DNA of 64,000 nucleotides from Geminocystis sp. NIES-3708 (GTDB taxonomy: Bacteria > Cyanobacteriota > Cyanobacteriia > Cyanobacteriales > Cyanobacteriaceae). This document shows positions 16,669-25,742 of the stretch, piece after piece. The stretch's first letter is position 1. Every line of letters starts with the position of its first letter. The position numbers and the translations under genes are program-made. Under the pieces are notes generated by a model. The model did no database searches. It had not been told where the DNA came from and saw only the letters and a list, made by a program, of their open reading frames with translations. The stretch lies in NCBI RefSeq assembly GCF_001548095.1, contig NZ_AP014815.1, forward strand, positions 496,001 through 560,000, in the 5' to 3' direction.

Positions 16669-18039
16669 TTATCGAATAGGAGGAAACCACTCTAAAACCG
16701 CTTCTTCTTTGGTGTTAGTATTCCGAGAAGGAGTATGGCGATCGAAAGTCATATGTACCGAACGAGTTTGTTCACCATCAGCCGCAACGGCAACGATAGG
16801 ATAATCAATATTTCCGTCTTGGAAAGACATCTGAAAGCGGAAAGTACCATCAGGATTTAATTTGATTTCTCTACCACCAATGGTTACTTTTGCATCAGGT
16901 TCGGTTGCACCATAAACGATTAATTCTGCATCTGCAATTAACCAGAATTTACGTGGTTTATTGGGGATCACATCGGCGGAGAATCCTGCACCAGAGCCAC
17001 TAGCTAAACCTAAACCAATACCAGAGCCACTAGCTAAACCTAAACCAATACCAGAGCCACTAGCTAAACCTAAGCCAATACCAGAGCCACTAGCTAAACT
17101 TTCTCTCCCTGCCCATAATCCCGCACCAGATGGAAATACATAAGAACTGAGTGCATTTTCAGGAATACTAGAGCTAGGAGCTTGTTGCATACTGCCATAC
17201 AAAGATCCAGCCACTCTTTGAGCCTCGACACTTTGAGCTAAACCAAAGATCTCATCATGAATCTGATTATGATAAGAATATTGTTGTTGTTGAGCCGCCA
17301 ATGCCGCTTTTTTGGCTGGAGGAGTTAATTTATAAACAGTTTTGGTTCTTAAATCTTCTTCCCAAGGGATAGTTACAAAAATGTCTTCTACCCAATCGCT
17401 AGGATAAACCGGGGGAACTCTTACAGGAACAGATCTAGCTAAGACTAACCAACGTCCGTCAAAACAACGATAACCGATGTCAATGACATAATCACGATCG
17501 CTCACAGGAACGGGTAAATACCATTCACGAGCTAATTCATCACAAAGATACTCTTGAATATTGTGAGGACTTTGGTGATTTAAGTCAATATCAGTAACAT
17601 CATATAATCTTAGGGCTAACTGTTGTCCACCCTGACGGCGTAAATTTTCTTTGCTTTCAATGGGTATATCCCAATAAGTATAAGCCCATTGAGGGTCACG
17701 GGGCATTAAAACAATGCGATTTTCACCGTAACCACCGGGTAATTCACCAAAATCTTGATCCACGTCAGCTAGAGGACCTCCTGTTAAATCATCTTGACCT
17801 ACTTCAAATTTTGATGCTTCCATTTTTTGTGCCTCCTGAATATTAGCTTGATTTAATAAATTAGTTTTATTATCGGAATTGATATTATCTGCGGAAATAA
17901 ATAGAGTTTCTTTTTCTTGAATTACAGTTAATAATTGTGCTTTGCGCATTCGGCTATAACGAGGAATGTTATACAAACTAGCGACTTTTCGCAGTTGTCT
18001 TAGGGTCATTCCCTCTAAAGGTGGTCGTTGCTTGGACAT
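16669..18039 (-). CDS. DUF4912 protein with N-terminal Rho-N/SAP-like domain and Gly-Ser repeat
   Basis: 456 residues. Residues 10-50 (MTLRQLRKVASLYNIPRYSR, then KAQLLTVIQ) resemble the SAP/Rho N-terminal nucleic-acid-binding helix pair. A central DUF4912 domain follows (RIVLMPRDPQWAYTYWDIPI to RWLVLARSVPVRVPP). Next come an Ala/Gln-rich linker and a perfect ten-residue repeat LASGSGIGLG in three to four copies. The end contains FWLIADAELIVYGATEPDAK and GGREIKLNPDGTFRF, a beta-sandwich-like segment. No enzymatic motif is seen. Conserved in cyanobacteria; function unknown. Confidence 0.75.
   Translation of the reverse strand: MSKQRPPLEGMTLRQLRKVASLYNIPRYSRMRKAQLLTVIQEKETLFISADNINSDNKTNLLNQANIQEAQKMEASKFEVGQDDLTGGPLADVDQDFGELPGGYGENRIVLMPRDPQWAYTYWDIPIESKENLRRQGGQQLALRLYDVTDIDLNHQSPHNIQEYLCDELAREWYLPVPVSDRDYVIDIGYRCFDGRWLVLARSVPVRVPPVYPSDWVEDIFVTIPWEEDLRTKTVYKLTPPAKKAALAAQQQQYSYHNQIHDEIFGLAQSVEAQRVAGSLYGSMQQAPSSSIPENALSSYVFPSGAGLWAGRESLASGSGIGLGLASGSGIGLGLASGSGIGLGLASGSGAGFSADVIPNKPRKFWLIADAELIVYGATEPDAKVTIGGREIKLNPDGTFRFQMSFQDGNIDYPIVAVAADGEQTRSVHMTFDRHTPSRNTNTKEEAVLEWFPPIR
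16991..17100. repeat. 30-bp tandem repeat inside the DUF4912 gene
   Basis: Three full 30-bp units (16991-17020, 17021-17050, 17051-17080) and a partial fourth, each beginning CCAGAGCCACTAGCTAAACC. They differ at single positions only. The unit keeps frame and encodes LASGSGIGLG. Near identity points to recent slippage expansion, so copy number probably varies between strains. Confidence 0.9.
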
Positions 18040-18418
18040 AAGATTAAATCTTCGTTACTTTTATTTCTCGGTAGTCAGATCATAATAGTACTTTGTCACT
18101 AAACGGGTTTAGCTTAGATACACCTTTTGAGGCTTCAATTATTTTTAACCTCACGGGGATCAATTACTTAACCTTATGTAACAAAATCTAACCCTCATTC
18201 GTCAAGGGGTTTAACTTTTTATTTATAGCTGATCAACCAAAAATATAGGTTATAAGGATCATTATATCAAGATTCTCTGACATTAATCAATGAGATAAGA
18301 TTTGATAATATTTTAATGTTATTATTTCTTGACATTTATTTTTTAACAAAATTTCAGCCCCAGATAATGGACAATAAGAAATAGAAAATAATCACTAAAA
18401 CTAAGGAGTAACAAGAAG
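18040..18418. other. Intergenic region between divergent DUF4912 and K+ channel genes
   Basis: About 380 bp with no credible coding frame. AAGGAG at 18403-18408 is the likely ribosome site of the channel gene. TTGACA-like sequence near 18333 (CTTGACATTT) could be a -35 element. Nothing else was recognised. Confidence 0.4.
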
Positions 18419-19516
18419 ATATTTTTTAGAAAGCGTGAAGTAACTGCATACACATTAGAAAAAAACTATCAAAGATTAAAAACAGAATTAGTAGGTGGGT
18501 TAGTGGTTTTAGGAGGAGTTTTCATCACGGGAACACTCTGGTTTTGGTTAGTCGAAAAATGGTCATTAATAGATTCAGCTTATATGACTATCATTACCTT
18601 ATCTAGTGTTGGTTTTGGTGAAGTAAATCCCCTTGATGACCGATCTCGTTTATTTACGATAGTTTTAATTTTGATGGGTATTATTGTTATCGGTTATTTA
18701 GTGAATCGAATTACGGAAGCGTTTTTACAAGGGTATTTTCGAGAAAGTATTCGTTTAAGACAAAAGAGGAATGTGATTGATAAATTATCTAACCATTACA
18801 TACTATGCGGTTATGGACGCACGGGAAATCATGTAGCCAGAGAATTTGCTGCCGAAGGTATCTCATTTATTATCATTGATTCAGATTTGGATGAACTAGA
18901 AAAAGCTCAACAACAAGGTTATTTAGTTTTACAAGGAGATGCGACTTTAGATGAGTTTTTAATCTTAGCAAAAATTGAAACGGCTATTTGTATTGTTGCG
19001 GCTTTAAGTTCTGATGCTGATAATTTATATACTGTAATGTCAGCAAAAGCTCTTAATCCAGATATTCGAGCTATCGCTAGAGCGAGTACGGAAGAAGCAG
19101 TTAAGAAATTGGAACGAGCGGGAGCTGATACTGTTGTTTCACCTTATATAACAGGAGGGAAAAGATTAGCCGCCGCCGCATTACGTCCACAGGTAATGGA
19201 TTTTGTCGATGGTATTTTTGCGGGGGGAGAGAAATCTTTTTATTTAGAAGAATGTTTATTAAACGAAGATAATTGTCCTTGTATTGGGCAAACCCTCGCA
19301 CAAACTCAATTAAGGGCAAAATCAGGGGCGTTAGTGGTAGCTATTCGCCGACATGATGGTACTTTAGTAGTAGGACCTATGGGAGATTTTATTTTAGAAG
19401 CTGGAGATTCACTAATGTCTATGGGTACAGCAGAACAATTAAGAACATTAAATAATATTTTAAGTCCTATTAATTTAGCACAAAAGCAAAAGGGCAAACG
19501 AGAAAGAGAAATTTAG
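18419..19516 (+). CDS. TrkA-N domain potassium channel (start codon uncertain)
   Basis: A two-helix ion channel fused to a RCK/TrkA regulatory module. ITLSSVGFGEVNPL is the pore loop with an SVGFGE selectivity filter. The NAD-binding Rossmann domain begins YILCGYGRTGNHVAREFAAE, and a TrkA-C domain lies at the end (SGALVVAIRRHDGTLVVGPM). The first conventional start in frame is GTG at 18503, but it falls inside the first membrane helix. Upstream the frame stays open and reads FFRKREVTAYTLEKNYQRLK, like the cytosolic N-terminus of homologues. The only initiator-like codon there is ATA at 18419, 10 bp after AAGGAG. Either ATA is used, or a mutated ATG has crippled the gene. Confidence 0.82.
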   Translation: MFFRKREVTAYTLEKNYQRLKTELVGGLVVLGGVFITGTLWFWLVEKWSLIDSAYMTIITLSSVGFGEVNPLDDRSRLFTIVLILMGIIVIGYLVNRITEAFLQGYFRESIRLRQKRNVIDKLSNHYILCGYGRTGNHVAREFAAEGISFIIIDSDLDELEKAQQQGYLVLQGDATLDEFLILAKIETAICIVAALSSDADNLYTVMSAKALNPDIRAIARASTEEAVKKLERAGADTVVSPYITGGKRLAAAALRPQVMDFVDGIFAGGEKSFYLEECLLNEDNCPCIGQTLAQTQLRAKSGALVVAIRRHDGTLVVGPMGDFILEAGDSLMSMGTAEQLRTLNNILSPINLAQKQKGKREREI

Positions 19517-19593
19517 AATCAACAAAAATTGGAAAATTATTAGTTATTATTTTATAGTTTATAAACACTATACTTAGAATTATAATAGAAATT

Positions 19594-20265
19594 ATGTATA
19601 AAATTTTAGTGATAGAAGATGAACAAAAACTGGCAAAATTTTTGGAATTGGAATTGCAATATGAGGGTTATGAAGTTATTGTGGCGAATGATGGGATGTC
19701 AGGTTTAAGCACCGCTAGAGAATGTAATGCTGATTTAATTTTACTTGATTGGATGTTACCCGGAATTTCAGGGTTAGAAGTTTGTCGTCGTCTGCGTTTA
19801 ACAGGTAGTAAAACTCCTATTATATTATTAACTGCTAAGGATGAAATTAGTGATCGAGTGGCTGGTTTAGATGCTGGTGCAGATGATTATATCGTTAAAC
19901 CTTTCAGTATTGAAGAATTATTAGCAAGATTCCGAGCTCATTTACGTCGTAGTAATGAAGAAGATCCTGATCAACTACAGTTTCTTGATCTTACTCTTAA
20001 TCGTCGTACTCGTGAAGTTAAAAGGGGCGATCGCCTAATTGAATTGACAGCTACTGAATATGATTTAATGGAATATTTAATATCACACCCAAGACAAGTC
20101 TTAACTAGAGATCAAATTTTAGAAAGAGTTTGGGGTTATGATTTCGGTGGTGATTCCAATATTATTGAGGTTTATGTACGTTATTTACGATTAAAATTAG
20201 AATCTAATAAAGAAAAAAGAATCATTCAAACCGTCAGAGGTGTTGGCTATGTTTTAAAGGAATAA
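19594..20265 (+). CDS. OmpR/PhoB-family response regulator
   Basis: 223 residues. The receiver domain (1-115) has acidic pocket EDE at 8-10, phosphoacceptor Asp52 in LILLDWMLPG and Lys102 in VKPF. The winged-helix output domain follows: RTREVKRGDRLIELTATEYD, recognition helix NIIEVYVRYLRLKLE, and wing TVRGVGYVL. It would activate or repress promoters on phosphorylation. No histidine kinase lies next to it, so its sensor is elsewhere. The specific regulator (Rre number) was not identified. Confidence 0.9.
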   Translation: MYKILVIEDEQKLAKFLELELQYEGYEVIVANDGMSGLSTARECNADLILLDWMLPGISGLEVCRRLRLTGSKTPIILLTAKDEISDRVAGLDAGADDYIVKPFSIEELLARFRAHLRRSNEEDPDQLQFLDLTLNRRTREVKRGDRLIELTATEYDLMEYLISHPRQVLTRDQILERVWGYDFGGDSNIIEVYVRYLRLKLESNKEKRIIQTVRGVGYVLKE

Positions 20266-20298
20266 TTGACAATCAACAATTGACAATGAACAATGAAT
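20266..20298. repeat. Short tandem CAATTGACAAT-type intergenic repeat
   Basis: Variants of a 7-bp CAATCAA/CAATTGA unit follow one another just after the regulator gene. Similar AATTAAC runs occur at 48541-48567 and near 54810. Such short runs are common between cyanobacterial genes. Confidence 0.55.
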
Positions 20299-20330
20299 AA
20301 TAGTTTTTTATTCCTAAATTCCTAGTTATC

Positions 20331-21644
20331 ATGACTCAGCAACCAAAAATAATCGTTTTAGATGATGATCCCACAGGTTCTCAAACAGTCCACAGTTGTT
20401 TATTATTAATGAAATGGGATATAGATACTTTACGAGATGGTTTACGAGATGATGCATCTATTTTCTTCATTTTAACTAACACAAGGGCATTAACTCCTAC
20501 AGAAGCCCAAGCTGTTACTCGAGAAGTTTGTCATAATTTAAAACAGGCGCTCGCTCTTGAAAATATTAAAGAATATTTAGTAGTAAGTCGCTCAGATTCT
20601 ACCTTAAGAGGACATTATCCCCTAGAAACTGATGTTATTGCCGAAGAATTAGGGGAATTTGACGCACATTTCCTGATTCCAGCATTTTTTGAAGGTGGAA
20701 GAATTACCCGTGACTCTATTCATTATCTATTAGTTAATGGCGTTGAAACTCCTGTACATCAAACGGAATTTGCCCAAGACTCCGTATTTGGTTATCAATA
20801 TAGTTACCTTCCTGATTATGTGGAAGAAAAAACTAAAGGTAAAATTACCGCCGATAAAGTCGAAAGATTTTTACTAGGTGATATTAGAAATGGTACTCAA
20901 AATCGTCTCCGAAATTTGAAACATAATCAATGTGTAGTAGTAGATGGTGAAAATCAACAGGATTTAGATAAATTTGCCCTTGATTTACTACAAATCGCCT
21001 CCGAAGGCAAAAAGTTCCTTTTTCGTAGTGCGGCAAGTATTTTAACTTCTTTGGCAGGATTAGGAAAGCAACCCATTGAAGCGGAAGCCATGGCAAAATA
21101 TAAACCTACCGCTAAATCTGGGGTTATTATAGTTGGTTCTCATGTCAAAAAAACAACTCAACAATTAAAACAGTTATTACAACAATCTGATATTGTTGGC
21201 ATTGAAATTGACGTGACTTTTTTAAGAGATAAATTGAAAAGTCGAGACAAGATTATTAACTCAGCCTTAGATAAAATTAGCGAAACTTTGAATAACGGAA
21301 AAACTCCTGTAGTTTATACTAGCCGTCAAGAATTGAGTTTTCCTGACATCGAAACTCGACTTGAATTTGGAAAGCAAGTGTCGGCAGTATTGATGGATAT
21401 TGTGAGAGGTTTACCTTCAGATATTGGCTTTTTAATTAGTAAAGGTGGTATTACTTCTAATGATGTTTTAAGTGATGGTTTAGCGTTAAAAGAAGCAAGA
21501 TTATTAGGACAAATTTTAGCAGGATGTTCTGTTATAATTACACCAAATAATCATTATCTTTTCCCTAATTTACCAGTAGTTTTATTTCCGGGTAATGTAG
21601 GAGATGAAAATGCGTTAGTTACTGCTTATAAAAGACTTAAATAA
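20331..21644 (+). CDS. Four-carbon acid sugar kinase family protein (DUF1537)
   Basis: 437 residues. The N-terminal domain begins KIIVLDDDPTGSQTVHSCLL with the DDDPTG motif of the family, then SRSDSTLRGHYPLETDVIAE, the substrate-binding segment. The C-terminal ATP-binding domain includes GVIIVGSHVKKTTQQL, LISKGGITSNDVL and VVLFPGNVGDENAL. Characterised relatives phosphorylate four-carbon sugar acids such as erythronate or threonate. No aldolase, isomerase or dehydrogenase of those catabolic clusters is adjacent, so the substrate here is unknown. Confidence 0.85.
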   Translation: MTQQPKIIVLDDDPTGSQTVHSCLLLMKWDIDTLRDGLRDDASIFFILTNTRALTPTEAQAVTREVCHNLKQALALENIKEYLVVSRSDSTLRGHYPLETDVIAEELGEFDAHFLIPAFFEGGRITRDSIHYLLVNGVETPVHQTEFAQDSVFGYQYSYLPDYVEEKTKGKITADKVERFLLGDIRNGTQNRLRNLKHNQCVVVDGENQQDLDKFALDLLQIASEGKKFLFRSAASILTSLAGLGKQPIEAEAMAKYKPTAKSGVIIVGSHVKKTTQQLKQLLQQSDIVGIEIDVTFLRDKLKSRDKIINSALDKISETLNNGKTPVVYTSRQELSFPDIETRLEFGKQVSAVLMDIVRGLPSDIGFLISKGGITSNDVLSDGLALKEARLLGQILAGCSVIITPNNHYLFPNLPVVLFPGNVGDENALVTAYKRLK

Positions 21645-21724
21645 TTAGAGATTAGGCAAAATATATACTTACTATTTAACTATTAGTAAATTATTTTTTA
21701 TAAATATATCTTAGAAGGTAATCA

Positions 21725-22786
21725 ATGATGATAAGTTTAAACAAATATTATAAAATACTTGAATTACCAGAAAATGCTTCTAAAGAACAAATTAAGAAAG
21801 CCTATAGGCAATTATCTAAAAAATGGCATCCTGATAATTTTATAGGTAATTTAATACAACAAAATTTAGCCAAAGAAAAATTTATAGTTATTAGTGAAGC
21901 CTATGAAATATTGATTAATAAAAATGATAACTTTAACGCTAAAAATTTATCGTCAAAATTTAAAACTAATATAGAAGAGGATGTTTCTAAATATTATTAT
22001 AATTTAGGAGTATTAGCCGCTGAAAATGAAGAATGGGAAGAGGCTATTCCTTATTTTAATAATGCTATAAAAATTGATGATACATTCACAGAGGCTTATT
22101 TTTATCGAGCGATAGTCTTAGAAAAACAAGGATTTAATTTAAGAGCTGAAGCCGATTATAAGAAATTTAATGAGCTAAAAGGAAAAATTAATCAAAAAAA
22201 AGATACTGGTCTTAATATTAAAAATTCCCATGGCTATTTTACTAAAAAGTATCACAACAATTATCAAAAAAATAAGTCTAATATTAAGAATAAAGTTATT
22301 TTTCATTTCTTATTAATAGTTATTATCTTTTTATTATTTTCACCTATTATATATAATTTTTATAGTAATTTTAAATTTCTTAAATTATTTCATAAATATG
22401 CTCAAGATTCATTAACTGAAAAAGATTTATTACCAAAAATGCAACAGACATTTCATTATTACGGTGGTAAGAACAAAGCTATTATAACTGGAAAGAAATT
22501 TTGTGAGTTTTTGAAAAAAAAAGACTCTTTTTCTCAGGAATTTTCTATATTTAAAGAAATGTTAAGCAGTGATAAAAACAAATATTTAATTTTCATTACA
22601 GAAAACGCTTCTACGGTAGCTAATTTATTTTCTGATGGAAATATTTCCAGTATATATAATAATTTTAAAGGAGAAATTAACTCAAATAATCATGATGGAA
22701 TTGAAGCTATAGCGTGGGGAATTACTTTTGCTTCTGTTAAAGTTTATTGCCCTGAATATCAATCAATATTTTTTCTTAGAAAATAG
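21725..22786 (+). CDS. J-domain and TPR membrane protein
   Basis: 353 residues. A J domain occupies residues 5-65 with the HPD tripeptide at 35-37 (KKWHPDNF). Two TPR units follow (YYYNLGVLAAENEEWEEAIP and AYFYRAIVLEKQGFNLRAEA), then a basic linker. One membrane helix lies near residues 190-214 (VIFHFLLIVIIFLLFSPIIY), followed by a C-terminal domain of about 135 residues that I do not recognise. It would present the J domain on the cytoplasmic face and stimulate an Hsp70. The Hsp70-family gene 56 bp downstream is the obvious partner. Confidence 0.82.
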   Translation: MMISLNKYYKILELPENASKEQIKKAYRQLSKKWHPDNFIGNLIQQNLAKEKFIVISEAYEILINKNDNFNAKNLSSKFKTNIEEDVSKYYYNLGVLAAENEEWEEAIPYFNNAIKIDDTFTEAYFYRAIVLEKQGFNLRAEADYKKFNELKGKINQKKDTGLNIKNSHGYFTKKYHNNYQKNKSNIKNKVIFHFLLIVIIFLLFSPIIYNFYSNFKFLKLFHKYAQDSLTEKDLLPKMQQTFHYYGGKNKAIITGKKFCEFLKKKDSFSQEFSIFKEMLSSDKNKYLIFITENASTVANLFSDGNISSIYNNFKGEINSNNHDGIEAIAWGITFASVKVYCPEYQSIFFLRK

Positions 22787-22841
22787 AAATATTAACTATA
22801 ATTTACATTTTAATAACTATCAACTTTTAACTTGAAAAATA

Positions 22842-24425
22842 ATGGCGATCGCAATTGATTTTGGAACAAGTAATACTGTCGTTACTCGCATCAATAAAGT
22901 TACGGGAGAAACAGAAATTATCAAACTAGCAAATATTGCTCAAAATAATCTGAAAATACCACCATTAATTCCCAGTTTAGTCTATGTGAATGATGCCGAA
23001 AAAGAAGATATAACTATTGGGCAAAAAGTTAGAGATAAAGGTTTAGATATTAATAATAACTTTCGTTATTTTCGCAATTTTAAAAGGGGAATTGGAACAG
23101 AAATCCAAGGTTTTTTACCAGAGTTAGATAATAAGAATATTAACTTTGAAAATATAGGTGAATGGTTTTTAACAGGTATTTTAAAAGAATTAAAAGAAAC
23201 TCCCGACAGTTTAATTTTAACTGTGCCTGTAGATAGTTTTGAAAATTATCGTCACTGGTTAACAGGTATTTGTGAGAAATGGAATATTAATCAAATTAAA
23301 ATTATTGATGAACCCACAGCGGCTGCTTTAGGTTATGGTACTGAAAATGATAATTTATTATTAGTCGTAGATTTTGGTGGCGGCACAATCGACTTTTCTT
23401 TAGTAGAATTAAACTTAGGAAAAAGTAAAAAAACTCAAGGTTTCATTTTAAAATGGGGCGAAAAATTATTAGGAGAAAATAGTAATCAAAAAATAAAATT
23501 AGCAAAGGTAATTGCAAAAACTGGCACTAATTTAGGAGGTTGTGATTTAGATAATTGGATATTAGACTATTTTCACAACAATCAAGGTATTGTTAAATCT
23601 TCCCTCACCACAAGACTAGCAGAAAGATTAAAAATCCAGTTATCCACTCAAAAAAACGCTCAAGAAGTATTTTTTAATGATCGAACTTTAGAAACTTATG
23701 ATTTAAAGCTCAATAGGACAGAATTTGAGCAAATCTTGACCGCAAATCTTTTTTTTGACAAATTAGACCAATTAATAGAAAACGTCTTACAACAAGCAAA
23801 ACGTAGGGGTGTTGACACTGTTAATATTGACCAAGTTTTATTGGTGGGTGGTAGTGGACAAATTCCAGCCGTACAAACTTGGCTACAAAAATATTTTTCC
23901 CCAAAAAAAATCAAAAAGGATCAACCTTTTTCTGCGATCGCCATAGGGGCACTAAAATTAGAAGAAGGTTTACAAGTCAAAGATTTTCTTTATCATAGTT
24001 ATGGTATTCGTTACTGGAATCGTCGTCAAAAACGTCACGATTGGCATACGATTATTCCCAGTGGGCAACCTTACCCCATGACTAACCCCATTGAGTTAAC
24101 TTTAGGCGCATCTGTGGAAAATCAACCCAGTATTGAATTAATTATCGGAGAATTAGGAGAACAAAACACCAGTACTGAAGTTTATTTTGATGGCGATCGC
24201 CTTATTACCCGTAACGTCACTCAAGGAGAGAAAAAAGTGCAACCCTTAAACGATAATGAGGGAGGAAAAACCATTGCAAGATTAAATCCTTTAGGCATAC
24301 CCGGAAGCGATCGCATTAAAGTATTATTTATGGTAGATGAACAACGAGCTTTAAAAATAACTGTAGAAGACTTATTAACCAACGAGATATTATTAAATAA
24401 CGTAATAGTGGCTAGTTTATCTTAA
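22842..24425 (+). CDS. Hsp70 family protein (short DnaK-like)
   Basis: 527 residues. The actin-like ATPase domain starts MAIAIDFGTSNTVVTRI, with phosphate loop two LLLVVDFGGGTIDFSLVELN, KIIDEPTAAALGYG between them, and the adenosine motif VLLVGGSGQIPAVQTWL. The C-terminal 150 residues have a beta-sandwich-like substrate region but not the canonical helical lid, so it is a divergent Hsp70 and not DnaK. A HIP1 octamer overlaps codons 1-4. It follows a membrane-anchored J-domain gene on the same strand. Confidence 0.87.
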   Translation: MAIAIDFGTSNTVVTRINKVTGETEIIKLANIAQNNLKIPPLIPSLVYVNDAEKEDITIGQKVRDKGLDINNNFRYFRNFKRGIGTEIQGFLPELDNKNINFENIGEWFLTGILKELKETPDSLILTVPVDSFENYRHWLTGICEKWNINQIKIIDEPTAAALGYGTENDNLLLVVDFGGGTIDFSLVELNLGKSKKTQGFILKWGEKLLGENSNQKIKLAKVIAKTGTNLGGCDLDNWILDYFHNNQGIVKSSLTTRLAERLKIQLSTQKNAQEVFFNDRTLETYDLKLNRTEFEQILTANLFFDKLDQLIENVLQQAKRRGVDTVNIDQVLLVGGSGQIPAVQTWLQKYFSPKKIKKDQPFSAIAIGALKLEEGLQVKDFLYHSYGIRYWNRRQKRHDWHTIIPSGQPYPMTNPIELTLGASVENQPSIELIIGELGEQNTSTEVYFDGDRLITRNVTQGEKKVQPLNDNEGGKTIARLNPLGIPGSDRIKVLFMVDEQRALKITVEDLLTNEILLNNVIVASLS

Positions 24426-24666
24426 TTTTTTTAACAGAAAATAATTTTAATTAGGATCTGCTGAATTAATCAAAAAGCTATAAAATCAAGGGTTTTGAGA
24501 TAATACATTGCAAAAAAAAAAGTGTCGTTTTAGCTAGAGGTTTAAACCCCTTATTTAGTCAAAAACTGGATGAGTAATATGTGTCGTCAGACTTAAATTC
24601 TAACAATAAAAACTATTAAAACTCTTTCCTCTTCCCTACTTTCACTATACCACTATGAGGCAATCT

Positions 24667-25716
24667 CTAATTATTAGAATTTGAGCTAATTTGTCTTAGT
24701 TTCAATATAGTTTTAGCTTTAAGAGAATGTAATTGAGATAAATTGGGATAAATTGTTAGTGCTTTTTTGATTAATATTAAAGCCTGTATATTTCTATTAA
24801 TAGCGAGAAATTCCTCAATAAAAGATAACAATATATTTAAGTTAGGTTTGCCTATTCGCATTAAAAAATATTGATGGTCATATTCTCTATCTACTTCTAT
24901 AATGTTAGGATTTGACAGGGGGAAATCAAGAGGAGAAGAATCTAAATCACCATTAAATAGAGAAAATTTAGTTGTATGAGTTGCGTTAGAATTAAAGCCA
25001 ATATTTTTAATTAAATTTACTGAGGGAATAATTGTTAATCCGCCCTGTAATAAACGAGAAAAAGTCCATTGATAATCCCAAATATCAACTTTTCTATATA
25101 AGGTTAATTCACAAATTTTATGGCGGTAATTAAATTGTTTTTCATCTTGTAAAATATATTTTATTTTTTCTTGATTTTCTCGATTATTCCATTGTTTCAT
25201 CTCATAATCATAAAAATTCCATGCCCTTCGCCAAGTTGCCCATCCCCAAGCACTTCCATAATGAGAAAAATGATAACTTTGAGTTTTATTCTTCCATTTT
25301 AATAAATCATTAGTACCGCTAATCATCATAATATTGGGATTCAGTTGATATTGAAAAAGTAAATCTTCACAAAATCGAAAAAAATCAGGATGAGGAAGGC
25401 AGTCATCTTCTAAAATAATTGCTAATTCTACTTGTTGAAAAACCCAATTAATTCCTGTTGAAACTCGTTTACCACAACCTAAATTAATATCTGAATAATT
25501 TTTAAATATTTTACATTCCCAATCAATATTTTCAACAATTTTTCGAGAAATTTGACATTTTTCTTGATCTTCTGGAATATTTAAACGTGGTCCATCAGCG
25601 ATAATAAATAATTGAGATGGTTTAGCTTGGCGAATAGTTTCAAAAACTTTTATGGTTGTTTCTGGGCGATTAAAAATAAGAAAAACTACTGGTATATTTA
25701 GTTTATTTATAATCAT
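24667..25716 (-). CDS. Glycosyltransferase family 2-like protein
   Basis: 349 residues. The N-terminal domain begins NIPVVFLIFNRPETTIKVFE, with IILEDDCLPHPDFFRFCEDL as the DxD-type metal/nucleotide site. WGWATWRRAWNFYDYEM is conserved in the cyanobacterial proteins sometimes labelled HlpA-like. The last 60 residues look like a TPR pair. It is the downstream end of a four-gene minus-strand glycan cluster, 26 bp from the sulfotransferase gene. Confidence 0.82.
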   Translation of the reverse strand: MIINKLNIPVVFLIFNRPETTIKVFETIRQAKPSQLFIIADGPRLNIPEDQEKCQISRKIVENIDWECKIFKNYSDINLGCGKRVSTGINWVFQQVELAIILEDDCLPHPDFFRFCEDLLFQYQLNPNIMMISGTNDLLKWKNKTQSYHFSHYGSAWGWATWRRAWNFYDYEMKQWNNRENQEKIKYILQDEKQFNYRHKICELTLYRKVDIWDYQWTFSRLLQGGLTIIPSVNLIKNIGFNSNATHTTKFSLFNGDLDSSPLDFPLSNPNIIEVDREYDHQYFLMRIGKPNLNILLSFIEEFLAINRNIQALILIKKALTIYPNLSQLHSLKAKTILKLRQISSNSNN

Positions 25717-25742
25717 GATTAATTTTATTATATGTACAATAA

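Noticed and set aside
16991..17100. CRISPR-like array of 30-bp repeats
   Set aside because: The units are contiguous without spacers, lie inside a coding frame and encode a ten-residue repeat. No cas genes are nearby; the RecB-like nuclease at 7718 is the TM0106 family.
24426..24666. Possible small RNA gene between hsp70 and the glycan cluster
   Set aside because: Only a weak GTTTAAACCCC palindrome-like stretch was seen, with no promoter and terminator pair to support it.
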